DNA from: Cellulomonas denverensis
GTDB lineage: Bacteria > Actinomycetota > Actinomycetes > Actinomycetales > Cellulomonadaceae
Direction of reading: 5' to 3'
Assembly: GCF_012396125.1 (NCBI RefSeq)
Contig: NZ_JAAXOX010000002.1
Location: forward strand, 372,001 to 436,000
Length of the DNA: 64,000 bases
The notes beneath the pieces were generated by a model. The model was not told the DNA's origin. It searched no databases and saw nothing but the letters and a program-made list of their open reading frames with translations. Positions 8,578 through 16,806 of this stretch are shown piece by piece. Made by a program: the position numbers and the translations under genes. How positions within the stretch are numbered: position 1 is the stretch's first letter; each line of letters begins with the position of its first letter.

Positions 8578-9528
8578 ATGGAACAGCGCCAGCTCGGACG
8601 CACCGGCCTGCGGGTCTCCCACCTCGGCCTCGGCACCCTCACCTGGTCGCGGGACACCGACGAGCACGACGCGGCCGAGCAGCTCCGCGACTTCGCGGAG
8701 GCCGGCGGCACCCTGGTCGACACCTCGGCCTCCTACGCCGACGGCGGCGCCGAGGAACTGCTGGGCAGCCTGCTGGGCCGGGTGGTCGACCGGGAGGACG
8801 TGGTGCTGTGCACCAAGGCCGGCGCCCGGGCCGGGGTGGTGGACGCCTCGCGCGGTGCGCTGCTGACCACCCTGGACGCCTCGCTGCGCCGGCTGGGCAC
8901 CGACCACGTCGACCTGTGGTTGGTGCAGACCCCGGACCCGCGCACCCCGCTGGCCGAGACCGTCTCCGCGCTGCGCCGGGCGGCGGACTCCGGCCGGGCC
9001 CGCTACGTCGGGCTGTCCAACCACGCCGGCTGGCAGGTGGCCCGGGCGGCGACCCTGCTCGGCGAGGACCCGGGACTGGCCGCGGTGGAGGCGGAGTACT
9101 CGCTGCTGCAGCGCGGCATCGAGCGGGAGGTGCTGCCCGCGGCCGCCGACCTCGGAGTCGGGCTGCTGGCCTGGTCGCCGCTCGGCCGCGGGGTGCTGAC
9201 CGGCAAGTACCGCCGGACCGTGCCGGCCGACTCGCGCGCGGCCTCCCCCCACCTGTCCGGCTTCGTGGAGCCCTACCTGGGCTCGGCGGCCGCCGGGGTG
9301 GTCGAGGCCGTGGTCACCGCCGCGCGCGGACTGGACCGGGCACCGCTGGAGGTGGCGCTGGCCTGGCTGCGGGTCCGGGCGCAGGTGGCGTCGTCGATCG
9401 TGGGCGCCCGCACCCCCGCGCAGCTGCGCGACTCACTGGGTGCCGAGGACCTCGACCTGCCACCGGAGATCGTGCTGGCGCTGGACGAGATCAGCGCACC
9501 CGCGCTGGGGTACCCCGAGCGGCGCTGA
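8578..9528 (+). CDS. Aldo/keto reductase
   Basis: NADPH-dependent oxidoreductase of the AKR family (general-stress/Tas-like branch), 316 residues. Visible are MEQRQLGRTGLRVSHLGLG at the N terminus, DTSASYADGGAEELLG with the catalytic Asp/Tyr, CTKAG with the catalytic Lys, the substrate/cofactor strand YVGLSNHAGWQ, and SIVGARTPAQL in the C-terminal NADP-binding loop. The ATG at 8578 is preceded by TAGCCT with a 7-base gap and no ribosome site, so a leaderless message is likely. The substrate is not predictable. Confidence 0.9.
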   Translation: MEQRQLGRTGLRVSHLGLGTLTWSRDTDEHDAAEQLRDFAEAGGTLVDTSASYADGGAEELLGSLLGRVVDREDVVLCTKAGARAGVVDASRGALLTTLDASLRRLGTDHVDLWLVQTPDPRTPLAETVSALRRAADSGRARYVGLSNHAGWQVARAATLLGEDPGLAAVEAEYSLLQRGIEREVLPAAADLGVGLLAWSPLGRGVLTGKYRRTVPADSRAASPHLSGFVEPYLGSAAAGVVEAVVTAARGLDRAPLEVALAWLRVRAQVASSIVGARTPAQLRDSLGAEDLDLPPEIVLALDEISAPALGYPERR

Positions 9529-9573
9529 ACTGCTGCGCCGGCCACAGCCCTCCCGCCGGCCCGGCTTCCTCAT

Positions 9574-9630
9574 CGAGGTTGCACGAATGCACGCTTCCCG
9601 GGCCGGGAGACGTGCATTCGTGCAACCTCG
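9574..9630. repeat. Intergenic palindromic repeat, copy 1
   Basis: Two perfect 20-base arms, 9574-9593 and 9611-9630, enclose a 17-base loop that itself contains TCCCGG/CCGGGA. The core GCACGAATGCACG pairs with CGTGCATTCGTGC. The same core and loop recur at 23458-23514. It stands downstream of the aldo/keto reductase gene and may end its transcript or be a mobile palindromic (REP/MITE-like) unit. Confidence 0.8.
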
Positions 9631-9692
9631 GCGAGAGCGGGACGGGCGGGGCGGGTCAGTCGGCGAGAGGGGGACGGGCGGGGCGGGTCAGT
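9629..9692. repeat. Tandem 32-base duplication across a gene end
   Basis: 9629-9660 and 9661-9692 are the same 32-base unit with one mismatch (GAGAGCGGGA versus GAGAGGGGGA). The second copy contains the TGA of the minus-strand acidic protein gene, so this is a small recent duplication of its 3' end. Confidence 0.8.
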
Positions 9693-9984
9693 CCTCGTCC
9701 TCGTCCAGGTGGTCGTCGAGGTCGTACTCGTCGTCGTCCAGGTCCTCGGCGTCATCGTCGTCGGCGTCGTCCTCCCCGGCTTCGTCGTCCTCCAGGAAGA
9801 ACGGGGTCGACTCGCCGTGCACGGTCAGCAGCGCCTCGTCGTAGACCTCGAAGGCGTCCGCCAGGACGTCGTAGGCGTCATCGACCCGGGGGTCGTCCTC
9901 CGTGCGACGGGTCGCCACGGCTGCGTAGTGCGCCTCGAGCGCGGCGATGAAGCGGTCGAGGGCCGCACGGGGATCGATAGCCAT
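9688..9984 (-). CDS. Small acidic conserved protein of unknown function
   Basis: Predicted 98 residues from MAIDPRAALDRFIAALEAHY. The first 60 residues look helical; the last 35 are almost entirely Asp/Glu (EDDADDDDAEDLDDDEYD). Similar short actinobacterial proteins are sometimes labelled primosomal or DNA primase-like, but no catalytic motif is visible here. The acidic tail may contact basic proteins or be disordered (inference). Divergent from the DUF5703 gene; the ATG at 9984 is chosen because the homology-like start MAIDPR follows directly, and the upstream extension is Cys/Pro-rich noise. Confidence 0.65.
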   Translation of the reverse strand: MAIDPRAALDRFIAALEAHYAAVATRRTEDDPRVDDAYDVLADAFEVYDEALLTVHGESTPFFLEDDEAGEDDADDDDAEDLDDDEYDLDDHLDEDED

Positions 9985-10058
9985 GGTCTGAACGGTAGCC
10001 CCCGAACAGGCACAATGGCACGGGCATAGGTCCGGCAGCGGGAGTGTTGGGTGGATTG

Positions 10059-10283
10059 ATGGCACGCAGCAGAGCGACAGACATGCGGCAGTACGAGTAC
10101 CGGGTGGTCTCGATCCCGCGCACCACCCGGCGCAGCGACATCCGTCGACTGCTCACCGACGAGGCCGAGTACGGCCGGTGGGAACTGGCCCGCACCAGCA
10201 TCTACACCGGCGGCGACCGGAAGGTCTGGCTGCGCCGCCGGATCATCAAGGTCGAGTCGACCCTCGGCGTGTACGCCGACTGA
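10059..10283 (+). CDS. DUF5703 family protein
   Basis: Small protein of 74 residues. The body MRQYEYRVVSIPRTTRRSD...LLTDEAEYGRWELARTSIYTGGDRKVWLRRRIIKV matches the conserved pattern of DUF5703, a short actinobacterial family without known function. Start chosen at MARSRAT; a GTG 15 bases upstream (10044) is the alternative. Three bases separate its stop from the stop of the convergent M20 peptidase gene. Confidence 0.75.
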   Translation: MARSRATDMRQYEYRVVSIPRTTRRSDIRRLLTDEAEYGRWELARTSIYTGGDRKVWLRRRIIKVESTLGVYAD

Positions 10284-10286
10284 CGC

Positions 10287-11648
10287 TCAGGCCTCCCGCA
10301 GCAGGCCGTCCAGCACCCGCACCCCGAACCGCAGTGCGTCACTGGGCACCCGCTCGTCCACGCCGTGGAACAGCGCGGTGAAGTCCAGGTCGGCGGGCAG
10401 GCGCAGCGGCGCGAAGCCGTACCCGGTGATGCCGAGCCGGGCCAGCGACTTGTTGTCGGTGCCCGCGCTGAGCATGTACGGCAGCACGACGGCACCCGGG
10501 TCCTGGTCCTGCAGCACCCGGGTCATGGTGTCCACCAGCGCGCCGGTGGCCGGGACCTCCAGGCCGATGTCCACGTGCTCGGGCTCGACCCGCACCTGCG
10601 GACCGGCCAGCTCGCGGACCTTCGCCAGCACCGCGTCGTGGTCGCCGGGCAGCGGGCGGACGTCGATGCTGGCGGTGGCGCGGCTGGGCACCACGTTGCT
10701 CTTGTACCCGGCGTGCAGCTGGGTCGGGTTCGCCAGGGTGCGGATCGACGAGCCGACGAACCGGCGCGCCGGGCCGAGCGCCCCGATCAGCCGGTCGATC
10801 GCCAGCGGGTCGTCCAGGTCCAGCGGCAGGCCGGTGAGGTCGGCGACCCCCTCCAGCAGAGCCATCACGGTCGGGGTAAGCCGGATGTCCCACTGGTAGG
10901 CACCGACCCGGGCCACCGCCGCGGCCAGCTCGCTCACCGCGTTGTCCGGGTTCACCGCTGACCCGTGCCCGGCCTGCCCGTCCGCGATCAGCTTCAGCCA
11001 GGCGATGCCCTTCTCCGCCGTCTGCAGCAGGTAGGCCCGCTTGCCGTCGACATCGACCGAGAACCCGCCGACCTCGCTGATCGCCTCGGTCGCGCCCTCG
11101 AACAGCTCCGGGCGCTGGTCCACCGCATAGCGCGCGCCGTACTTCCCGCCGGCCTCCTCGTCGGCGAACATCGCCACGATCAGGTCCCGCGCCGGACGGC
11201 GGCCCTCGCGCATCATCTGGCGGACCACCGCCAGGATCATCGCGTCCATGCCCTTCATGTCCACGGCGCCACGGCCCCAGACCATGCCGTCGAACTCCTC
11301 GCCGCCGAAGGGGTCGACCTTCCAGTCCTTCGCCTCGGCCGGGACCACGTCGGTGTGCCCGTGCAGCACCAGCGCCGGGCGCTCCGGGTGCTCCCCCGGG
11401 ATCCGCACCACCACGTTGGCCCGGCCCGGCGCGGACTCGAACAGCTCGGGGTCCAGGCCGACCTCCTGCAGCTGCTCCACCACGAACTCCGCGGCGGCGC
11501 GCTCCCCCGGGCCGGTGTTGTCGCCGTAGTTGGAGGTGTCGATCCGGATCAGGTCCTGCGTCAGCCGTACGACCTCGGCCTCGGCCGCGGAGACATGCGT
11601 CTGCGCGTCGGTGCGGGCGTGGTCGTGGTCACCGGGCAGGGGGCTCAT
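10287..11648 (-). CDS. M20/M25/M40 family metallopeptidase
   Basis: Cytoplasmic zinc amidohydrolase, 453 residues from MSPLPGDHDHART. Two-metal motifs of the family are clear: LVLHGHTDVVPA, WGRGAVDMKGMDAM (bridging Asp) and FADEEAGGKYGA (catalytic Glu pair). An inserted dimerisation domain carries DIRPLPGDHD. Relatives include dipeptidases, succinyl-diaminopimelate desuccinylase and acetylornithine deacetylase; the substrate is open here, and no neighbouring pathway helps. The frame is open further upstream but is low-complexity Arg/Pro sequence, so the ATG at 11648 is used. Confidence 0.88.
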   Translation of the reverse strand: MSPLPGDHDHARTDAQTHVSAAEAEVVRLTQDLIRIDTSNYGDNTGPGERAAAEFVVEQLQEVGLDPELFESAPGRANVVVRIPGEHPERPALVLHGHTDVVPAEAKDWKVDPFGGEEFDGMVWGRGAVDMKGMDAMILAVVRQMMREGRRPARDLIVAMFADEEAGGKYGARYAVDQRPELFEGATEAISEVGGFSVDVDGKRAYLLQTAEKGIAWLKLIADGQAGHGSAVNPDNAVSELAAAVARVGAYQWDIRLTPTVMALLEGVADLTGLPLDLDDPLAIDRLIGALGPARRFVGSSIRTLANPTQLHAGYKSNVVPSRATASIDVRPLPGDHDAVLAKVRELAGPQVRVEPEHVDIGLEVPATGALVDTMTRVLQDQDPGAVVLPYMLSAGTDNKSLARLGITGYGFAPLRLPADLDFTALFHGVDERVPSDALRFGVRVLDGLLREA

Positions 11649-11969
11649 GGGGCCACCGTACCGGCCGTGGTCGGCACCGCCGTGACCCCGGGGTACGACG
11701 CGGGCGCGGGACGACCGCAGGTGTGCACGCCCGGGCCGGACTCGGGGCACCGGCGCGGGGCGCGGGTGCGGCCGTGGACGGACCTTCCGACGTGGACCAC
11801 GACCGGTCCGCCGTCGCGGCCGGCGCCACCACCGCTCCCTCCGGCACGGGAGCAACCGGCACGCTCGGTGTGGACGGTCGTGGCGTGGGAGGACGTGGCA
11901 GAGGAACGTGAGCTCCGGAACGTCCGCCTCGCCTCACAGGGCTCCGGTTGGGGTGTCGGTGGTGGCGGG
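11649..11969. other. Intergenic region without recognised gene
   Basis: About 320 bases between the divergent M20 peptidase and DUF222 genes. The open frames here are Pro/Arg/Ala-rich, lack ribosome sites and look like GC artefacts. Apart from the DUF222 promoter at its right end, nothing is recognised. Confidence 0.5.
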
Positions 11970-11975
11970 TAGTGT
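11948..11975 (+). promoter_or_regulatory. Promoter of the DUF222/HNH gene
   Basis: TTGGGG (11948-11953), 16-base spacer, TAGTGT (11970-11975), then 6 bases to the ATG at 11982: a leaderless arrangement. Confidence 0.5.
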
Positions 11976-11981
11976 CGTCTT

Positions 11982-13844
11982 ATGGCACTTGACCTGCGTG
12001 AATACGACCTCCGGGAGCTCCCGGTGCGGTCGGGCGCGCGGGTGTTCACCGACCCGTGGGACGTCGGCGGTGACCTGTGGTGGCTCGAAGACGGCGGTCT
12101 GCCCGAGCCGGTGGAGGATGTGCCGCCGCGGTGGGTGGAAGACCCGGTGTTGGCGGCCCGGGTCGCGGCTGAGCAGACGGCAGCCGATCCGACCCTGGAC
12201 CCGCGCGCCCAGGTGGAGGAGATGCTCGCGGAGAACGGTCCGGTGTTGGCCCGGATGCTGGCCAACCTCGACCCGGTCGCGGTGGACCTGTTGGACCTGC
12301 CCGCGGTCGCCGAGGCGGCGGCGCGGTTGGAGTCCTGGGCCCACGCGGTCTCCGCGCGGGTGGCCGCGGAGTTGGCCGAGCGGGATGAGATGAACCCGGT
12401 CTGGCCCGAGTACGCCGGGAACGTGCACCGCCCGAACACTGCGGCCGATGAGTTGGCGATCTACCTGAACATCGGCCGCCGGTCCGCCCAGACCCTGGTC
12501 GACGAGGGCCTGGCGTACCAGCGGCACCTACCGGGCACCGGTCAGGCGTTGCGCACCGGGCGGATCGATACCGCCCGGGCGCGGGTGATGGTGCGCCGCC
12601 TGGCCGGGGTGGACCTGTTCACCGCAGAAGAAGTCGAAACGACCGTGCTGCCGGGCGCTCCGGAGCGGACCGCGGCGCAGCTGTCCCGTGACATCGACCG
12701 GGCGTTGCTGCGCGTGGACCCTGATGGTGGGGCGATTCGGCGCCGGCGCGGGCGCGCGGACCGGCACGTTGCCCGCCCCAAACCGCTCGGGGACGGGATG
12801 GCCGGGGTGTGGGCGTTCCTACCCGCCCAGGACGCCGCCCGGTTGGACCAGGCGTTGGACGCCTCCGCCCACGCGCTGAGCCACGGCGGAGACCAACGCA
12901 CCCTGGCCCAACTGCGCGCGGACGCGCTGCTCGATGCGGCACTGGTCGGACCCGCGTGGGCGCCGCTGCTACCCGAGCACGGTGCTGGGACCCATCACGG
13001 GGCGACGAGGTTCACCGGCGCGGACACCGACCGCGTGGGCATTGAGTCCGTCACGGGCGAGGACTACGCCACCGAGCCGGGCCATCGCGCGGCCGCGGGA
13101 CACCGTGCCCCGTCGGTGACCCGGCCCCGGGTCGAGGTCCGGATCACCGTGCCCCTGTCCACCCTGATCGGCACCGACCAGGAACCCGCCGACATGGACG
13201 GGCACGGGCCGATCGACGCGGCCACCGCCCGGGCCCTGGCCGCAGGAGGTGTCTGGCGGCGCCTGGTCACCGACCCCCTATCCGGCGCGGTCCTGGACGT
13301 CGGGCGAACCCGATACCGGCCACCACAAGAACTCGCCGACCACGTCATCGCCCGCGACCGCACCTGCGCCAGACCCGGCTGCACCGTGCCCGCAGTCGCC
13401 TGCGACCTCGACCACACCATCCCGTTCGGCGACGGCGGCCCCACCGCCGCGACCAACCTGGCACCCTTGTGCAGGCGCGACCACCTGCTGCGCACCCACG
13501 CCGGACACCACATCGAACAGACCGCCGCCGGGCAGATCATCTGGACCACCCCGACCCGGCGGTACGTGTCGGTGCCCGGACGCGACGGCTACCACCGCAT
13601 GCTCCGCGAACGACCAGGCGAACCAACCGGCACCAGAACCGGCCAACCAGCAGGCCCGACAGAGGCCACCTACGAACCAGCACGCCCGACAACGGCGGGG
13701 GTTGAGCGTGCACGCCCGACAACGGCGGCCGATCAACGCGCGCGCCCGACAACGGCGACCAATGAACACGCACTCCTGGCCGCGGGAACCCACCCGCCCG
13801 CACACCCGAGCGCAGACGCGGACGACGAGATCATCCCCTTCTGA
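11982..13844 (+). CDS. DUF222 domain / HNH endonuclease protein
   Basis: Protein of 620 residues with an N-terminal DUF222 region (roughly 60-370) and a C-terminal HNH nuclease domain near 440-510: RDRTCARPGCTVPAVACDLDHTIPFGDGG...NLAPLCRRDHLLRTH, with the zinc-like Cys pair and the catalytic DH motif. Such proteins are multicopy in actinobacteria (REP13E12-like family) and their role is not settled. After the nuclease domain comes a 10-residue repeat (ARPTTAGVER, ARPTTAADQR, ARPTTATNEH) from a 30-base DNA repeat at 13681-13770. Leaderless start. Confidence 0.88.
   Translation: MALDLREYDLRELPVRSGARVFTDPWDVGGDLWWLEDGGLPEPVEDVPPRWVEDPVLAARVAAEQTAADPTLDPRAQVEEMLAENGPVLARMLANLDPVAVDLLDLPAVAEAAARLESWAHAVSARVAAELAERDEMNPVWPEYAGNVHRPNTAADELAIYLNIGRRSAQTLVDEGLAYQRHLPGTGQALRTGRIDTARARVMVRRLAGVDLFTAEEVETTVLPGAPERTAAQLSRDIDRALLRVDPDGGAIRRRRGRADRHVARPKPLGDGMAGVWAFLPAQDAARLDQALDASAHALSHGGDQRTLAQLRADALLDAALVGPAWAPLLPEHGAGTHHGATRFTGADTDRVGIESVTGEDYATEPGHRAAAGHRAPSVTRPRVEVRITVPLSTLIGTDQEPADMDGHGPIDAATARALAAGGVWRRLVTDPLSGAVLDVGRTRYRPPQELADHVIARDRTCARPGCTVPAVACDLDHTIPFGDGGPTAATNLAPLCRRDHLLRTHAGHHIEQTAAGQIIWTTPTRRYVSVPGRDGYHRMLRERPGEPTGTRTGQPAGPTEATYEPARPTTAGVERARPTTAADQRARPTTATNEHALLAAGTHPPAHPSADADDEIIPF
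13681..13770 (+). repeat. Three tandem 30-base repeats in the DUF222/HNH gene
   Basis: Units 13681-13710, 13711-13740 and 13741-13770 all begin (C)GCGCCCGACAACGGCG or CACGCCCGACAACGGCG and encode the decapeptide ARPTTA-x4. The copy number may vary between strains by slippage. Confidence 0.8.
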
Positions 13845-14148
13845 CCGGCGCCACCACCGCGCCCTGACCGACGCCGCACGTCGACACGCGAACCTCCGTC
13901 CGGCCCTGGGCGGAGCGGTGCAGCGGGCGGTGATCAGGCCAGGCGTGGGCCGACAGCCGGGCCGGGTGACACTCCCTCAGGACGGGGACCCACGACCCAG
14001 CGCACCCGGACGGCCAGCTCCGTCCGCTCCGGTTCATAGCAGGACACCGAACCGATCCTGCTCTGACCGCACCCGCGCCTGCGCGTCACCGACCGCCCGC
14101 GGGCCCGGTCGCACCGAAGTGTCGTTCCCCCCTGCGCTCGACAAGTGC

Positions 14149-14182
14149 AGCGCGTGGGCCGGGAGAGCCCGACCCACGCGCT
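14149..14182 (-). terminator. Hairpin terminator between DUF222 and M3 peptidase genes
   Basis: Perfect 10-base arms AGCGCGTGGG (14149-14158) and CCCACGCGCT (14173-14182) with a further short CGGG/CCCG stem inside. It lies 7 bases beyond the stop of the minus-strand M3 gene and has no T-tract. The rest of 13845-14148 contains no recognisable gene. Confidence 0.55.
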
Positions 14183-14189
14183 GGACCCG

Positions 14190-16259
14190 TCAGACCGCCA
14201 AACCGCGCCGGGCGAGCAGCGGGCCGGTCTGCGGGTCGCGGCCGCGCAGCTCCCGGAAGGCGTCCATCGGGTCCACCGATCCGCCGCGGGACAGCAGCAC
14301 CGACCGGAACCGGTCGCCGTTCTCCCGGCGCAGCCCGCCGTTCTCCTCGAACCAGGTCACCGTGTCGGCGTCCAGCACCTCGGACCAGATGTACGAGTAG
14401 TACCCGGCCGAGTAGCCACCGGCGAACACGTGGTTGAAGTAGGTCGACCGGTAGCGCGGCGGCACCGGCGCGAAGTCGACCCCGGCCTCCGCCAGCGCGG
14501 CCGCTTCGAAGCGCTGCACCTCGTCCACGTCGGTGGGCACCTGCTCGGGGGCCAACCGGTACCAGGCCTGGTCCAGCAGCGCCGCCGCCAGGTACTCGGT
14601 GGTGGCGAAGCCCTCACCGTCCTGCCGGGCGGCGATCAGGGTCTCGATCCACTCGGCAGGCATCGGCTCACCGGTCTGGTGGTGCACCGCGTAGGCGGCC
14701 AGGATGCTCGGCTCCCAGGCCCAGATCTCGTTCACCTGCGAGGGGTACTCCACGAAGTCGCGCGGCACCTCGGTGCCGGACTGGGACGGGTAGCGCACGT
14801 CGGAGAACAGCCCGTGCAGCGCATGGCCGAACTCGTGGAACATCGTGATCACCTCGTCCCAGGTGAGCAGGGTCGGCTCACCGGCGGGCGGCTTGGGGAT
14901 GTTGAGGTTGTTCACCACCACCGGCTTCTCATCCAGCAGGTGCGACTGGTCGACCAGGTTGTTCATCCAGGCCCCGCCGCGCTTGGAGTCGCGGGTCCAG
15001 TAGTCGCCGAGGAACAGGCCCAGCCCGCTGCCGTCGGCGTTGAACACCTCGAAGACACGCACGTCCGGGTGGTAGCCGATCAGGTCGGGGCGCTCGGTGA
15101 AGGTCAGGCCGTAGAGCTCGTGCGCGGCGCGGAACACGCCTTCGGTGAGCACCCGGTTCAGCTCCAGGTAGGGCCGCAGCAGGCTGTCGTCCAGCGAGCG
15201 GACCTCCTTGCGGACCTGCTCGGCGTAGTACGCCCAGTCCCACGGCTCCAGGTCGGCGTCCGGCAGGTCCCGGCGCAGGGCGGCCTCCAGCGCACCGGCC
15301 TCGGCGCGGGCGTTCGACACGGCGGCGGGGGCCAGCGGGCGCAGGATGCCGTCCACCGCGTCGGTGGTCTTGGCGGTGGCGTCCTCGACGACGTAGGCGG
15401 CGTGGTGCTCGTAGCCGAGCAGCTGGGCGCGCTCGGCCCGGGCCCTGGCGAGCGCGAGCAGGGTGGCGCGGGTGTCGTGCTCGCCGCCCTTGCCGCCGCG
15501 GGTGACGCTGGCGGTGTGCAGCCGCTCGCGCAGGCCACGGTGCCGGAGCTGGGCCAGCAGCGGCTGCTGGGTGGGCAGGATCAGGTCGATCAGCCAGGCA
15601 CCCTGGTGTCCGCGCCGGGTGGCGGCCTCGGCGGCGGCGGCGATCGCGTCCTCGGGCAGGCCGTCCAACTCCGCGCGGTCGGTGACCAGGACGGCGGCGG
15701 CGTTGGTCTCGTCCAGCAGTAGCCGGCCGAAGACGGTCTCCAGCCGGGTGATCTCCGCGTTCAACTCGCGCAGCCGGGTCTGGGCGGCCGGGTCGAGCCG
15801 GATGCCGGCCCGGATGAAGTCGGTGTGCAGGTTCTTCAGCAGGTAGGCGGTGTCCGGGTCCAGGTCGAGCTCCGCCTGCATCAGGGCGTCCACCCGGGCG
15901 AACAGCCGGGGGTCGAGCAGGATCGCGTCGGTGTGCTCGGCCAGCAGCGGGGCGATCTCCTCCTCGAGCGCGGCCAGTTCGTCGGTGGAGTCGGCGGAGG
16001 CCAGGTTGTAGAACACGGTGGCGGCGACGTGCAGCAGGTGCCCGGACCGTTCCCACGCCACCAGGGTGTTCTCCACCGTGGGCTCGGCCGGGTCGGTGGC
16101 GATCGCCTCCATCTCGGCCCGCTCCTGCGCCATCCCGGCCAGCAGCGCCGGGCGGTAGTGCTCGGTGCGCAGCGCGGCGAAGTCGGGCAGGCCGTACGGC
16201 AGGGTGGACGGGGTGGCGAACGGGTTCGCGGGATCCAGGGTCGTCATGTCCGCCATCAT
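14190..16259 (-). CDS. M3 family metallopeptidase (dipeptidyl carboxypeptidase/oligopeptidase type)
   Basis: Zinc oligopeptidase of 689 residues acting on short peptides, probably cytoplasmic as no signal peptide is seen. The active site is EVITMFHEFGHALHGLFS, with the HEFGH zinc motif at about residues 475-479, and the downstream Glu ligand lies in the EYPSQVNEIW region. Length and composition (N terminus NPFATPSTLPYGLPDF) fit Dcp/OpdA-like enzymes. ATG codons at 16259, 16256 and 16247 are all possible; 16259 overlaps the TGA of the GNAT gene, suggesting translational coupling, so it is used. Confidence 0.9.
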   Translation of the reverse strand: MMADMTTLDPANPFATPSTLPYGLPDFAALRTEHYRPALLAGMAQERAEMEAIATDPAEPTVENTLVAWERSGHLLHVAATVFYNLASADSTDELAALEEEIAPLLAEHTDAILLDPRLFARVDALMQAELDLDPDTAYLLKNLHTDFIRAGIRLDPAAQTRLRELNAEITRLETVFGRLLLDETNAAAVLVTDRAELDGLPEDAIAAAAEAATRRGHQGAWLIDLILPTQQPLLAQLRHRGLRERLHTASVTRGGKGGEHDTRATLLALARARAERAQLLGYEHHAAYVVEDATAKTTDAVDGILRPLAPAAVSNARAEAGALEAALRRDLPDADLEPWDWAYYAEQVRKEVRSLDDSLLRPYLELNRVLTEGVFRAAHELYGLTFTERPDLIGYHPDVRVFEVFNADGSGLGLFLGDYWTRDSKRGGAWMNNLVDQSHLLDEKPVVVNNLNIPKPPAGEPTLLTWDEVITMFHEFGHALHGLFSDVRYPSQSGTEVPRDFVEYPSQVNEIWAWEPSILAAYAVHHQTGEPMPAEWIETLIAARQDGEGFATTEYLAAALLDQAWYRLAPEQVPTDVDEVQRFEAAALAEAGVDFAPVPPRYRSTYFNHVFAGGYSAGYYSYIWSEVLDADTVTWFEENGGLRRENGDRFRSVLLSRGGSVDPMDAFRELRGRDPQTGPLLARRGLAV

Positions 16260-16789
16260 CGCCGATCGGTGCTGAGCAGGGTGCCGACCCAGTCGTCGTA
16301 CCGGGTGTCGCCCTTGACCGCGCCGCCCCGGATGCAGCCCTCCATCCGGAAGCCGGCCCGCTCGGCCACCGCCCGCGACGGCTCGTTCCCGACGAATGCC
16401 CGCCAGGCCAGCCGGTCCAGTCGCATCCGGCCGAAGGCCGCCTCGACCACCAGCGCCACCGACCGGCTCATCAGCCCCCGGCCGCGGGCCTCCGGCGCCA
16501 GCCACCAGCCGATCTCCGCCGAGCGCACCGGCTCGGCGACCAGCCCGACCATGCCGACCAGCCGGTCGTCGCCGGCCTCCCGGATCCCCCAGGTGCCGCC
16601 GCCCTTCGCCCAGCTCCCGGGCACGTACTCGGAGACGAAGCCGGTCGCATGCTCGAGCAGGTACGGGCCGGGCACGGTGGTCCAGCGCTGGATCGCCGGG
16701 TCCTGACAGATCCGGAAGATGTCGTCCGCGTCCCCGGAGTCCGGGGTGCGCAGCAGGACGGTGCCGTCGGTCAGCTCGAAGGGCTCCAT
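16256..16789 (-). CDS. GNAT family N-acetyltransferase (RimJ/RimL-like)
   Basis: Protein of 177 residues with the acetyl-CoA fold: DGTVLLRTPDSGDADDIFRICQDPAIQRWTTVP at the N terminus, the IGWWLAPEARGRGLMSRSV motif A (R/Q-x-x-G-x-G) near residue 95-112, and ERAGFRMEGCIR near the C terminus. The pattern resembles RimJ/RimL acetylases of protein N termini or small molecules. First gene of a two-gene unit with the M3 peptidase. Confidence 0.88.
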   Translation of the reverse strand: MEPFELTDGTVLLRTPDSGDADDIFRICQDPAIQRWTTVPGPYLLEHATGFVSEYVPGSWAKGGGTWGIREAGDDRLVGMVGLVAEPVRSAEIGWWLAPEARGRGLMSRSVALVVEAAFGRMRLDRLAWRAFVGNEPSRAVAERAGFRMEGCIRGGAVKGDTRYDDWVGTLLSTDRR

Positions 16790-16806
16790 CCGGGCATGGT
16801 GCCAGG

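Noticed and set aside
11649-11969. Small plus-strand frames before the DUF222 gene
   Set aside because: Low-complexity Ala/Gly/Arg translations with no start signals; treated as non-coding.
13681-13770. Regular 30-base repeats as a possible CRISPR array
   Set aside because: Units are directly contiguous without unique spacers and continue the reading frame of the DUF222/HNH gene.
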